Of a DNA stretch of 64,000 bases, positions 44,297-55,602 are shown one piece after another. The notes under the pieces were generated by a model. The model had not been told where the DNA came from. It searched no databases and saw only the letters and a list, made by a program, of their open reading frames with translations. Every line of letters starts with the position of its first letter. The stretch's first letter is position 1. Source of the stretch: Exophiala sp. HKRS030 (taxonomy: Eukaryota; Ascomycota; Eurotiomycetes; Chaetothyriales; Herpotrichiellaceae); contig JAHWDD010000008.1 in the NCBI GenBank assembly GCA_023897205.1, positions 2,666,001 to 2,730,000 of the forward strand. The letters run 5' to 3'. The translations under genes were made by a program, and so were the position numbers.

Positions 44297-45783
44297 ATGT
44301 CTTTCTCCGTGACGAGTGCTCTCAAGACACGACAGAACTTTCGATATCTTAGAAGCATCAGACAAACTCAACGAAGGGTTCAATCCTCGAAAGCAACCTA
44401 TGCAGCCGTTGACGGCACAGTGGAAAAGGAAGGATCACCACCAGCTCACTTAGATTTTAATGCATTTTCAGCCCCTCCTTTGGCCCGATTGTCGACGTCC
44501 AGTATTCTTCGGACGCTGCTGTTAAGCACTTTCTTTACAACCCCTTGGCTCTTTAAACCCGGGTTGGCGGTCTTTGACAAGGTTGCCAATTCGCAGTCGC
44601 CATGGCTCAACCCAGACCGAAATCCCTTACTGAGGACGGTGATATATCCATTCGTCTACAAGCAATTCTGTGCTGGGAGAAACCAGAAAGAAATTGCAAA
44701 AACATCAGCTGAGGTCAGAAGGTTGGGCTTTTCCGGCATTGTGCTCTGCTATGGCAAAGAAGTCCAGGTCCAGGCAGATAAATTCGTTGGCTATGACAAT
44801 GGTCAGCTCAGCACAATGGAGGCCGAGATCGAACAGTGGGCTAATGGAAACATTGAAACATTGGACATGGTAGGACAAGGAGACTGGCTGGGTATCAAGT
44901 GAGTTTTGGACTTTTTCCGTACTTGTTGAAACGGTGGCGAATGCTAATGCTTCAAAGGTTCTCTGGAGCGGGAACAAACATTACAAAGGCTCTTATGGCG
45001 GGCGAAGAAGCGCCCACGAGGTTTGTCGAGGCCATGGACAGGATTTGTAAATATGCAGCCTCTAAAGGTTGTAGAATTTGGATTGATGCAGAGCAGCAAG
45101 TGTTACAAGCCAGCATCGATCAATGGACGTTTGACCTGATGCGTAAGTATAATCGACCTGGGAGTCCGGCTTTGATCTACAACACAATCCAGGCATATCT
45201 CAAATCGGCACGGCACAAAGTACAGCACCAACTGGAACTTTCTCAGAGAGAGGGATGGCGCCTGGCTGTCAAACTCGTTCGGGGTGCTTATATTGCCAAT
45301 GATCAACGAGAGAAAATCCACGACACAAAGGAAGACACTGATGCATCATATAATGGCATTGTTGAGGATCTCCTAAGCGGGAACTTCTCTGCACAGGCCA
45401 ACCAACAATCCGAAGCGATTGATCTGCTGCTTGCGGGGCACAATACGCAGACAATTCAACAAGCAGCTCGACTGGCTTCCAACCTTGCATCACAATCAAG
45501 ACTGAAAGTGAGACCCGAGTTCGGCCAGCTTCAAGGAATGGCTGATGACGTTGGCTGTGAGCTCCTCCAAATGGCAGATGAAGTCAAGATGAGACAAGCT
45601 TCGCCCTCCACTAATATCTATATTCCCAAAGTGTACAAATGCCTGACATGGGGTAACATTCAGGAGTGCATGCAATATTTGGTTCGGAGACTCATTGAGA
45701 ATCGTGGCGCTGCAGATCGAATGAAAATTGGGGCTGCCGAGTTTAGAAAAGAGCTTCTGCGCAGAATAGGCATTGGATCCTGA
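44297..45783 (+). CDS. prnD: Proline dehydrogenase (FAD), mitochondrial
   Basis: Two exons, 44297-44898 and 44958-45783, with a 59-nt intron (GTGAGTTTT..CTTCAAAG). The product has 475 residues. Oxidises proline (or hydroxyproline) to the pyrroline carboxylate, passing electrons to the respiratory chain. The N terminus (about 35 residues, many Arg and Ser, no acids) is a presequence. Landmarks are SPWLNPDRNPLLRTVIYPF, FCAGRNQKEI, FSGAGTNITKALMAG after the intron, IDAEQQ, LAVKLVRGAYIANDQRE and IYIPKVYKCLTWGNIQEC near the C terminus. The gene is single and complete. Whether it prefers proline or 4-hydroxyproline cannot be told from these motifs. It lies 18 kb from P5C dehydrogenase, within the same putative cluster. 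Confidence 0.93.
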
Positions 45784-46072
45784 AATCGATAAACGTACTT
45801 ACATGACGTCCATACATTCCAGATCCACTGTAATGATCTGGAGTTGAATCACAAGCAAGGTATAAATCGTTGGGCTCCACGTTATCCACCTCTCCCACTG
45901 CATCTGCGCCAGAAGAATTGACATTTGTGTCTTTGCTCGGATATGTGAGTTAGCTAGACCCAAGTGATCTCATGGCGAGAATTCCAGAAGTAGCATAGGA
46001 AGCAGCGAAATGCTGGGTCTGAAGCTGTCGTGGATACCCGAGAGCACGGTACCTGAGTAGATGTGGTCAATC
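45784..46072. other. Short convergent intergenic gap
   Basis: 289 bp between the proline dehydrogenase and DUF7703 gene 3' ends. Nothing recognised. Confidence 0.45.
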
Positions 46073-47209
46073 TCACCTCAGAGAGCGAAGGACTTCTGCA
46101 TAGAGAATGTCAGACTCTCTGCTTGCTGTTCTTGCCGAGAACCTGGAGCGTTGAGACACGACATGTGTAATGCTATCGACGTCATTATGTGATGCGGGTT
46201 GTGAAGTGCTTTCCGCAGCCTCAGTTGCGAAGACGTCCTTGGGAGACTTGTCGGCGCCCTTCTCACCGCTGGAGGGCCAAACGCCGGCCTTCTCTGGAGT
46301 CAGTGATTCTCTGCGCACAGCCGCTTGTGCTTGTCCAGCGATCGAATTTACGTCAATGATTTCCCAGTTCATCGATCTGTCGACCGAACCTGGTTGTTGA
46401 ACAAGGTCCACCAGCTTAGACAGAATGTTGAGTTCAAGTTTCAATTTGACGCTGTACACAAAGCCCTTGATACTCTCTTGGTATAGCTGTAGGTGCTTGT
46501 ATTGTAAAACCACAAGGGCTGTCTAGGAATCGTCAGTCATCAGTAGAGCTTGATACGTTGGATGGCTTACATCCATGCAGATGATCACGACGTTGATGGA
46601 AAGAAGCTGCCAGATCATACTGCGAGTATTTTCCTTTGAGATTACATTCAGTAGGGCTACGGTCTTCCACACATAAAGACCAGAGATGACAAGTTCTTGT
46701 AGAGTGATAACTGTCATTTGTATATGCTCCATGTAGAAGTAGGCTTGCGCAAATGCTGGGTTGGATGAGTACGCGGTTCCCCAGTCCAGAGCCACAGTAG
46801 CGCCTTCGATCACCACGGTGTTAATAATGATCATCCACTTCACAGCCCTCAGGATTTTGATGCTGTCGACGATGAGTCCCAGGCGCGAATAGAGTACAAG
46901 AGATTGGCCAGTTATCATGAGTACCCAGCCTGAATCGAGTAGCAGTCCACTGGCCCAGAAGTCGCAGAGGCTGAAGTAGCTCAGTGTCATGCCAAGGGTG
47001 TAGGACACAACCCCATAGGTGCAAATACTAAGACTCCAGAAATATAGGCCTGTTTTTCTCTTAAAGGTTGTCAAGATCAGAAGTACCATTTCTAGCGAGT
47101 TGTAGAATCCTAACCCAACGGCGAGCGTGACGATCACAGAGGTTGCCGTGTATTGACCATCAAATGGCTTTTTCCTAATGGCATTCTGGAAGAAAGTGTC
47201 GGTGGACAT
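46073..47209 (-). CDS. DUF7703-type integral membrane protein
   Basis: Two exons, 47209-46571 and 46522-46073, with a 48-nt intron (GTAAGCCA..ATTCCTAG). The product has 362 residues. About seven hydrophobic helices are visible in the first 230 residues, for example SVIVTLAVGLGFYNSLEMVL and LYFWSLSICTYGVVSYTLGM. The family pattern FYN-x-LE..L.L..F..R-x-GLYFWS is that of a fungal membrane-protein family with rhodopsin-like topology. The cytoplasmic tail (from about residue 230) is polar, Ser- and Ala-rich. Role unknown; a sensor or receptor is possible. It lies between proline dehydrogenase and the Rieske gene, divergent from the latter. Confidence 0.8.
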
Positions 47210-48794
47210 TTCCGAAGCGAAGATTTTGCTATCTTGGAAGCATGGTGGCTCGGTTCACGCGCCCGACTTACAATCAAGAATCAGGGCTTCAGGGCTGTTT
47301 GTCTGATGGAAACCATGGCTTTTCTGCATTCTCGTGTTCAGAGAAGGAGGCCGCAACAAAAGGTCGGGACAGCTAGGAATATAAGGTGCCAGCCTATCGC
47401 CCAGTGATGCGCGACCAGAAGTTTGTCCCCGCTCCTAGGTCGTCCCCCACGCTTCGGCGTTGCCGCACTCCTTGGATGATTTGAGGTGGTAGCCTTAATT
47501 AGATCAACTGATAAGAGCGGGCTTAGGTACACTCAGGACTTGATGCTTTATTACACCAAGGAGGACCTGGAAAACAAGTTGTTAGGTAGCCCAATCAGTG
47601 CCCAGATGATCCTATACATGCTGTGTTTGCAACGAGTGCGAAGTCACTTGTCTCTCTTCGTAAAAGTGAACAGTACCCTACCTTATCTTGTGGGTGAGGA
47701 TATTACTCCACACACCAGCCATTGTCCCCTACCACGTTACCCAAGTACAGATCGTATCCAGTGAAGGGATCGATGAACCTTGGAGCCTGAGCTGGCGTGG
47801 CTTGGTTGCGGTGGTTGGATAGGTGGGCAGTCGTGGGCACTCTGGCAACGAACAGGTTTTGGTTCCAAAAGCCTTGGCATTCAGCACGTGATAGCCTGAT
47901 TCTGCCAAGAGTCTTGGTACTCCGATCCAGAGATCTGGGTGATCTGGATAACACACTAACGTCACGATTCCATTCACGATTCCAGAAGATCAGCCGTACG
48001 ATAGGCTTGTGGCGTTGCACCCCGCATCATGCAGTCATTTTTGGCAGCTCCCAGCGAGGAACCTTCCTCCGGCCGAGATTGCAAAGAATCACAGACGAGG
48101 AAAAAGAGCAGAGCCTAGGGAAAATAGCGCGTCTGAGGGTTAAGCTCAGCCAAGGTCGGGCGAAGGCGACGACTACCTATCGTCAACCTTTCCAGAGAGG
48201 CTTGAACGTACTTCCAACAACAGGCCGACACAGATCAAGCAACACTATTGCCATCGATTCTTCTCATATCTGAAAAGTGTCTTAACAAGTGTCGAGACGA
48301 CATCAACACAGCCAACAAGAAAGTATATGATTGAAGCACACAATTCTCTCTGATCCCTGCAATTTTCTGACCGCAACCTAGATAACAAATAATCAAAATC
48401 AATGCATGGTTGCAAAAGGATCGCCTCGGGCACTCTTGGCGAACGGTTATATCCTTCTCGGACTCTTTGAGCTTAATAGGATGGGTGGCTGCTTGGCTCC
48501 ACTGCCGTATTTGGCCAAAAAGTCCAACGACTAACAAGCCATCCCGATTTGGCAATTTTGAAGTTCTGCAATCTGAGGAATGCTTCGTGCTGAACATGAG
48601 ACAAGTTCATGGAAGGCTGAGAGGTCGCGAATCCAGGAACATCATGTGTTACGAAGATCTCGTGCTGTGACACCAGACATAAATAATGGTGCCACATTCT
48701 CAGCTTCATCACCAGTTATCACATATCAGCATATTGCTTTTCCTCAGGCTCACTACACTTTACTCGACGAAAGACACCCCATACCGCACCCAGC
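47210..48794. promoter_or_regulatory. Divergent promoter region, 1.6 kb, DUF7703 and Rieske genes
   Basis: Only shadow frames. It must contain both promoters. No repeat or RNA recognised. Confidence 0.4.
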
Positions 48795-50080
48795 ATGCTT
48801 AACTATCTTGGTTTTGGCCGCTCGGCGCCAACGCCCAAGGATGCTTCCAAGACCCCCGTGCGGGCTCTTCCGGCGAGTTGGTATACATCTGAAGAGATGT
48901 ATCAGCTCGAAAGACGAGCGATTTTCTCCCGACGTTGGATGCTTATTACGCACAAGTCTCGGATCAGCCGGCCGGGTGATTATCTGAAGTTCGAAATTGC
49001 AGGCTATGAATTCGTACTATGCCGTGATAAGAATGGACAAATGAACGGATTTCATAACGTTTGCCGTCACCGGGCATTTCCTGTTGTGCAGGGTCAGCAA
49101 GGGACAGCCAAGATATTTGCCTGTAAGTATCACGGCTGGTCATATGGACTAGATGGCAAACTCGCAAAGGCTCCCAAGTACGACGAGCTGGAAGGCTTTG
49201 ATAAGTCACAGAATGGATTATTTCCTATCCATGTGCGTGTCGATGCCAGTGGATTTGTCTGGGTCAATCTTGACAGCAAAGAAACGCCGGAAGTGCCTTG
49301 GGAGGAAGATTTCGAGGGTGTCGACACGCAGGAGCGGTATAAGGTGTATAATTTTGACGATTATATTCTTGATCACGAGTATAAGCTCGATGGTGCCTAT
49401 AATTGGAAGATCTTGGCCGACAACTTTAATGAGTGCTACCACTGTCCTACTGCCCACCCAGACATACCTACCCTAGCAGACATCGAGACCCACGATGTCA
49501 CTGGCGTTGATGGATATATCAAGCATCAATCTGTGCCAACAGAAGAGCAGAAGAAGCTCGGGATGGCTATTGCCAGTACCTACTTCTTCCCCAATGTTTC
49601 CATTTCCGTCCTGTAAGCCACCCTCTTCACCTATCCAACCCTTAGGTTACTGACATGACTTGCAGCCCGCACTTCATCATGCTGCAACGATTTCTCCCCA
49701 ATGGGCCTAAGAGCTCCTCAATGCACTATCAGATCTTTCGAAATAAAAACTCGTCCGAGGAAGATTTCCAAAGAATTCACAAGCTGTATGCCAAGGTCGT
49801 GTCAGAGGACAAAGTTCTCTGTGAACTCTCGCAAAAGAACCTCAACGCGGGAGTCTTCGTCAACGGTCAAATGCACCCGAGACTGGAGAAGGGGCCTTTA
49901 TACTTCCAGCAACAGGCTCGTGACGTGATCCGAGACCATGTGGAGCGGGAGAAGGCCGTGAAACACGAAATATGGCCTGCACAACAGAATCTCCCGGCAG
50001 AAGCTGCTGTGAGTAAGGAGGATGTGGATCTTTGTTCGGGTCTGAGTTGTCGTCCGGAACAAGCAGGGCTGACCTGGTGA
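48795..50080 (+). CDS. Rieske non-heme iron oxygenase, choline-monooxygenase-like
   Basis: Two exons, 48795-49612 and 49666-50080, with a 53-nt intron (GTAAGCCA..CTTGCAG). The product has 410 residues. The Rieske cluster ligands are Cys90-x-His92 and Cys110-x2-His113 (NVCRHRAF..FACKYHGWSYG). The mononuclear iron site lies in ADNFNECYHCPTAHPD (Asn210, Glu213, His216, His221). This is the alpha-subunit architecture of choline monooxygenase, glycine-betaine demethylase and the bacterial stachydrine demethylase. These enzymes remove an N-methyl group, or hydroxylate next to a quaternary nitrogen, using a separate reductase, which is not seen in the window. Given the proline genes around it, demethylation of a proline betaine is the best guess. 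Choline or glycine betaine remain alternatives. Confidence 0.9.
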
Positions 50081-50859
50081 GGGTTATTTTGATGTGTTCC
50101 ATTTACCTGTATTCCTATGCTCCTTCCAAGCCCTAAGTGATAGACGATTGCAGGTGTAGGGCTCGTCTCGTGGCGTGGATGGTTAAGGCAGGGTACCTTC
50201 CGTTGGCAGAGAAGCTTGCAAGGATCATATGCACGCGTTGCAGCATTGTAGGGGATTTGGACCACATAGCGTAGTATAGCATCTCCTTGTTTTTATGAAC
50301 AACATTTCGCACGGTCGATACGATGTCTAGTGCATAATTAAAGTCCACATTCGTTGCGCTTGAGGTTAGCACCTCCGTAAGCAACTCTGGGCATATTTAC
50401 ACTCCACGTCTACCTATAAGGAGTACAAGATAAGCCGCCAAGCTCGGTCTATCAGAGTGTCACAATGCCGATCTTGTTATCTAGCTACGGTAGCACTCCA
50501 AGCACTGATACTCGGCCGTTGCTTGCGGTGATGATCAACCTTCAATGAATTTACCTTCCGAAAAGTGGCAACAAATCCTAAGCCCGTATCAGCCCCCTCC
50601 CTAGACATGGGTCCAGACTAGGGCCCAGCCGTGTCCAGAGACTGTATTATTTCTCCACTTACGGACAGGCGGCGATTATGGTCAGCTCGAAGGCCAATTC
50701 CAGCATCGAATCCTGGATAAGTGGTTTAAGCAACCGACGAAGCTTCTCCGAGATGTTCTGAGGGAAGCTTTTCTATAAGACCCACCAGCTGCCACTGTTT
50801 GTCGGCAGGCGTCTTTCTCTCGTCAACCCTCATTTCAGTGTTCTCTGCAAATTCCAAAA
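50081..50859. other. Intergenic, 0.8 kb, upstream of amino acid permease
   Basis: No gene. A short minus frame over 50133-50384 has no motif. Confidence 0.4.
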
Positions 50860-52711
50860 ATGGCTGACTCCGACTCAAATTCCAAAGAGGTCAAGGGTGG
50901 CATGCCCGAGCTCACCAATGCTGTTAGCAACAACGACCTGGGCTACGTCGAGAACGTCGATGGCCTACACCGTGCCCTCAACAACCGTCAGATCCAGTGG
51001 CTAGCCCTTGGTGGCTCCATTGGAACAGCTCTCTTCGTCAGTATCGGTTGGGGTCTCCTTGAGGGTGGACCGGGCTCACTGTTCCTCGGCTTTATCTTCT
51101 TCAGCACCGCCATCGGCAGTATCAATAGTTCCCTTGCAGAAATGACAGTTTATATGCCCGTATCAGGTGCATTTCTTCGGTTCGCTGGAAAATGGGTCGA
51201 CGATGCTTTCGGCTTTATGGCTGGCTGGAACTTCTTTCTCTACGAAGCCATCCTCGTTCCTTTTGAAATCTCGGCACTCAATTTGGTCTTGACTTTCTGG
51301 CGCGACGACATTCCAGTCTGGGCTGTCTGCATCGCCTGCATCGTTTTATACGCTTTGATCAACCTCTTTGCCGTTCGCTGGTACGGCGAGGCCGAATTCT
51401 GGCTGTCCTCCGGAAAGCTTATCCTAATCATCATCTTGTACCTCTTCACCTTCATCACAATGGTTGGTGGCAATCCTCAGGGTGATGCATATGGGTTTCG
51501 CTACTGGCGTGAGCCTGGTGCCTTTGCCGAATACATCACCACAGGAGCTTTAGGAAAATTCGAAGGTTTCTTGGGTGCACTGTTCGTAGCGGCTTTTACA
51601 GTCTGCGGTCCAGAGTACATTTCCATGATTGCTGGAGAAGCCATGTATCCTCGAATCACCATCAAAATGGCCTTCAAGACAGTGTAGGTCAATCTGCTCT
51701 GAGCCCTCCTTTTGCAACACTAATTTCTCTTAGATACTGGCGTTTCGGTGCCTTTTTCATTCTCGGATCCCTGTGCGTCGGTATTGTTCTCCCCTATAAC
51801 GACGAAACTCTCTCGACCAATTTAAGCACCAAGGGTGGCACCGGTGCAGCCTCCGCCTATATCATTGCCATGCAAAACATGGGCATTAGTGGATTGCCAC
51901 ACCTGATCAACGCCCTCCTTGTTACAAGCATTTTCTCAGCGGGCAACACGTACGTTTTCATGGCGACTCGTTCATTGTACAGTTTGTCTCTTCAAGGACA
52001 AGCACCCAAGTTCTTGCAAGCCACTACGAAATCCGGAATTCCTTACTACTGCTTCGCTGTCACCATGGTCTTCCCATTCCTCAGCTTTCTCCAGGTCAGC
52101 AGCAGTTCATCGCAAGCGCTGAAGTGGCTAGTCAACCTTGTCACTGCTTCTCAGCTGATCAACTACATTGTCATGGGAACGACCTACATGTTCTTCTACC
52201 GAGCTTTGAAAGCTCAAGGAATTGACCGGCACAGCCTGCCATACAGAGGTATGTTTTGATTTGGTAAAAGACCTTTTTCTAGTGCAAAAGCCTAATTCGT
52301 GCTATAGGATGGTTTCAACCATATCTCAACATTTACGGCACCGTCATTGTCACCGTTGTGGTCTGCATCCAAGGTTACTTCGTCTTTTTGCCAGGTTATT
52401 GGGATGTGGGGACCTTCTTCACCTATTACACCATGATCTTCGCATGCATCCTCTTCTTCGTCGGCTGGAAGGTCGTCAAGCGGACCAAATTTGTGCCTGC
52501 CGCGACTTGCGATCTGGTATGGGACAAGCCAGTTATTGACGCATACGAGGCGGCCGCAGATCCACCCCTCGGTTTGTGGGAAGATATCTGGATCTCAACA
52601 CAAGCAACCTTGCGCATCAAGAAATGGGATGATAGACGAAGAATGAGCCAGGCTAGGAGACGCAGCAGTGTGGTTGTGGTGAGCAACCAAACGGAGACCA
52701 AGACGGCTTAG
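50860..52711 (+). CDS. Amino acid permease, YAT (AAP) family
   Basis: Three exons, 50860-51683, 51734-52248 and 52308-52711, with 50- and 59-nt introns. The product has 580 residues. Twelve membrane segments are expected. Landmarks of the fungal YAT family are GLHRALNNRQIQWLALGGSI and GTALFVSIGWGLLEGGPGS in TM1, SLAEMTVYMPVSGAFLRFAG, FMAGWNFFLYEAILVPFE, FTVCGPEYISMIAGEA, FSAGNTYVFMATRSLYSL and WLVNLVTASQLINYIVMG. The C-terminal tail is basic and Ser-rich (RRRSSVVVVS). It should import an amino acid or related zwitterion by H+ symport at the plasma membrane. Proline, hydroxyproline or a betaine would fit the neighbours (Rieske oxygenase upstream on the same strand, proline dehydrogenase further back), but motifs do not fix the substrate. 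Confidence 0.9.
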
Positions 52712-53036
52712 AACCATAGAGAGATCTGTTAGGGTGACAGTGGCGACAGTCACGTTAGACTTGCGAAGGCGTATGACTAGCTGTCAAAACTCTTGATTCG
52801 TTATCTTGATAGTCATAACAGTCGTGGACGCAATCCAAATTCAGTGGATGGCCCCAAGTTCAAATCTCTCGCGTTATATCATCGTTGCACACCACAATAT
52901 TCCCGAGCCATTACCATACGATTTCCAAAATCCTGGTGGTACAAACTTGACACCCATATTACAATCGAAGCACCTCCTGTGCAATCCCTTCGTAGCCTGA
53001 ACACGACATTCTTCATCCCAGAATAACTGTCTCTAG
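52712..53036. other. Convergent intergenic gap, 325 bp
   Basis: Between the permease and transcription factor 3' ends. Nothing recognised. Confidence 0.45.
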
Positions 53037-55602
53037 TTAGCATGACGATCGCGGAACAACAGCTTTCAAAGATCTGCTATTGGAATGTTTGGACTCACTT
53101 TCCCAATCCCAGTCTTTCATAACTCCCAACCAATGCAAATCACCTCTTACCGTATAGTGCAGGTTGCCTGCTCTAGTGATGTTGTCCACACCCTTCTTGA
53201 AAGCCAAAGAATCTGGGAAACTGGACGCCGGTGCAGTGATTCTTGTTGCGGCACTGCAGCGACAACGCCGACTACCTTCCTCGGAGTCTTCCTGAGGAGG
53301 TGCAACGGCAACGTCAGCAGACATCAAGCTATCCACGGAAGGACTGATTCCAGATGAAACAAGCCTGTAGGCGCCGCAACTAGGACACGCTCCGCATTGT
53401 GCCTCAAACGCGTCCCTCCGCCGCCATACTTCTTCCGTGATTCTCCTGCACTTGTCAATTGTGACAAGTGGCATTCGCTTGAACATTGAATTCCACCTCT
53501 GACGTACCCAGCTACGGTCATCTTCGTCGAAGGCCTCACCTCCAATGGCCATGAGTGGGAATATCTGTACGTTCATTGTTCGAGATCTAACAGGTATGGT
53601 TGCAAGATAGATCGAGACCTTCTCTGCGAGCTCCCATATTGAGTGAACCCAAGGGAGTTCTGGTACTGCGTGACGAAGAAGCAATAATGCTGCCCATCGA
53701 TATGCTTCTGCCGTCTGTATAACATCAGAGATTGGGCCGGTCAGACCTCCTGAACGCTGCGGATTAAATGATGGAGTCCAATCCTCCATCGCAATACGTA
53801 ATTCTGCACCTTGTGAAATAATGGATGGAGAGTTGTGCTTCTCAGACCTTCTTCGGACCGTTCTTACTATGTCGCCGAGACGTCCAATCAGTGGGAACAA
53901 AGTAATGGCACAACCCATAAGTGGATCAAGCTGTTGTTCCGCTGGGAGAGGATCAAGCCGAAGGTAGGCCTCCATGGCATCTAGATCAATTGCATCAAGA
54001 TCGGACGAGGTCGTTAAACGAGCCAGTGTGTCCTTGTACACCCAAGTACGTGTCAAGAAACTGAAACGATCGAGCTCGTTGCCGGTTAGTTTCGATATTT
54101 GGTGTCTTTGAAAAGCCTCTTGTACAATCTTTCCAGCGGATCTAATATGTTCGATACCAGTAGAAGCTCGTTCGTCGTCCCAACCTTCGGCAAAACTGAG
54201 GGCAATTCGCGTGGCGAGAGCGGTCTCTAGAGGTATTTTGACGCTGTCTGAGCCTTGTATGAAAGCCTGCAGACCGGATTCGAAATTCTTCGTGCCAGCG
54301 GTGTGGAAGTGCGCTTGGGAATTGCTCATAAACAGATAGGTCATGGCTGCAACCGCGTTGTAAAGCATTGAGGACCCTGTCGCTAGTGGCCACACATATA
54401 GTTGCCATGGATTTGGTGTTTGATCGTCCTTGACGGAGAGAAAACCACAGAGGTGGTCGAAGAGAGACTTGACTGTAGCGGGAGTATCCGAAAATGAAGT
54501 GGTCTGTTTGTGATGGTCACCTCTAGTGTCAGCTCGCTCGACCGGCCCCACCGAGGCTGTAGCATCGGCCATGTGCGGCATGATACCTTCGTCCTGCTCA
54601 TTCACCGTCGCATCCTGTTGGGCTAGGTTTGTTGACAATGCTGGATCAGGGAAATTTGGCCCATTCTGCATATTCCAGTCGTTATTTGTTGCGCTCGACA
54701 TCTGAGCATGACTGTTGTTAGCACCGGAAAAGTGTGCGGACGGAGTGTTAGCAAGAGAGCCTAGGTCAGTGGCCACATTGAAATCCATTCCACTGTCGTC
54801 CAGAAAGAAATCTGTATTGAACCCAAGATTGCTAAAGTCGAATAGTTGGCCATGTGGTAACGCATGCCAAACATTTTCTGGTCGGAAACGTGCAGAGGGC
54901 GTATCGTTGATCTCAGGTATGTCCGCTGTCGAGCGCATGTCGTCTCGCAGTGGGTGAGGCGCGGTTCGAGCGTTTGCGACAGCATCTTTGTCAGAGAGCC
55001 GAGGCGATTTTCCCCCAGTGGCCGCCTGCGAACTTTGAGATTGCTCCTCTGGAATGGATCGTTAACAGCGCGGTGGGTTATTTCGGTACATATTGAGCAT
55101 ACTTTCAGGGCGTTTGCGATCTTTGCGCTGTTCACCCACAAGCTTCCATTTCAGATCTCTGGCATAGCCGCCACACTCAACACCTCGGTCCGTACACTGT
55201 GAACACGTAGGTTTGGTCTCTAAAAGAGTGTTAGCGGGTGCGTCAACACGACGCCTATGCGTGAATGCACCAGGAGCGTAAAAAGCAGTGTTGTACGGCA
55301 GGTATGATCACTATTATCGATGTCAAGACTTACCGTCACATTTCATGCGCCTTGCTTTGCAGGTATTGCAGCCTGATGATTGTAATCGATCAGAGGGGTC
55401 AGCCAATATTTTCATTCATAAGCCGCCGGTGAGCTTATGGCATCCAAAAAGAAAAGGAGTTTCGTGTCAGAGCAAGCGTACCGGCACGACTTTTGGGCTG
55501 TCTGCGTTTCGAGACAGCGCCTTCCTTTTCGCCCGTGCCATTGTCGCCTATTGATCTTGGGGAGTGAGGACGGGTAATCGGTGCGATGTCTACCGCGGAC
55601 AT
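53037..55602 (-). CDS. Zn2Cys6 transcription factor with Fungal_trans_2-type domain
   Basis: Four exons: 55602-55482, 55372-55334, 55219-55103 and 55048-53037, with introns of 109, 114 and 54 nt. The sum is 763 codons (762 residues). The zinc cluster spans the first three exons: RQPKSRAGCNTCKARRMKCD then ETKPTCSQCTDRGVECGGYA (C-x2-C-x6-C-x6-C-x2-C-x6-C), followed by basic KDRKRPE. This RAGC-x2-C..GY type usually carries the Fungal_trans_2 effector domain. The region from about 260 (FDHLCGFLSV) to 650 fits it, with many helices. A linker at about 100-250 is Asp/Asn/Ser-rich. A CxxC pair (QCGACPSCGAYRL) near residue 640 is unusual. It may control the permease and Rieske genes. No target site identified. 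Confidence 0.85.
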
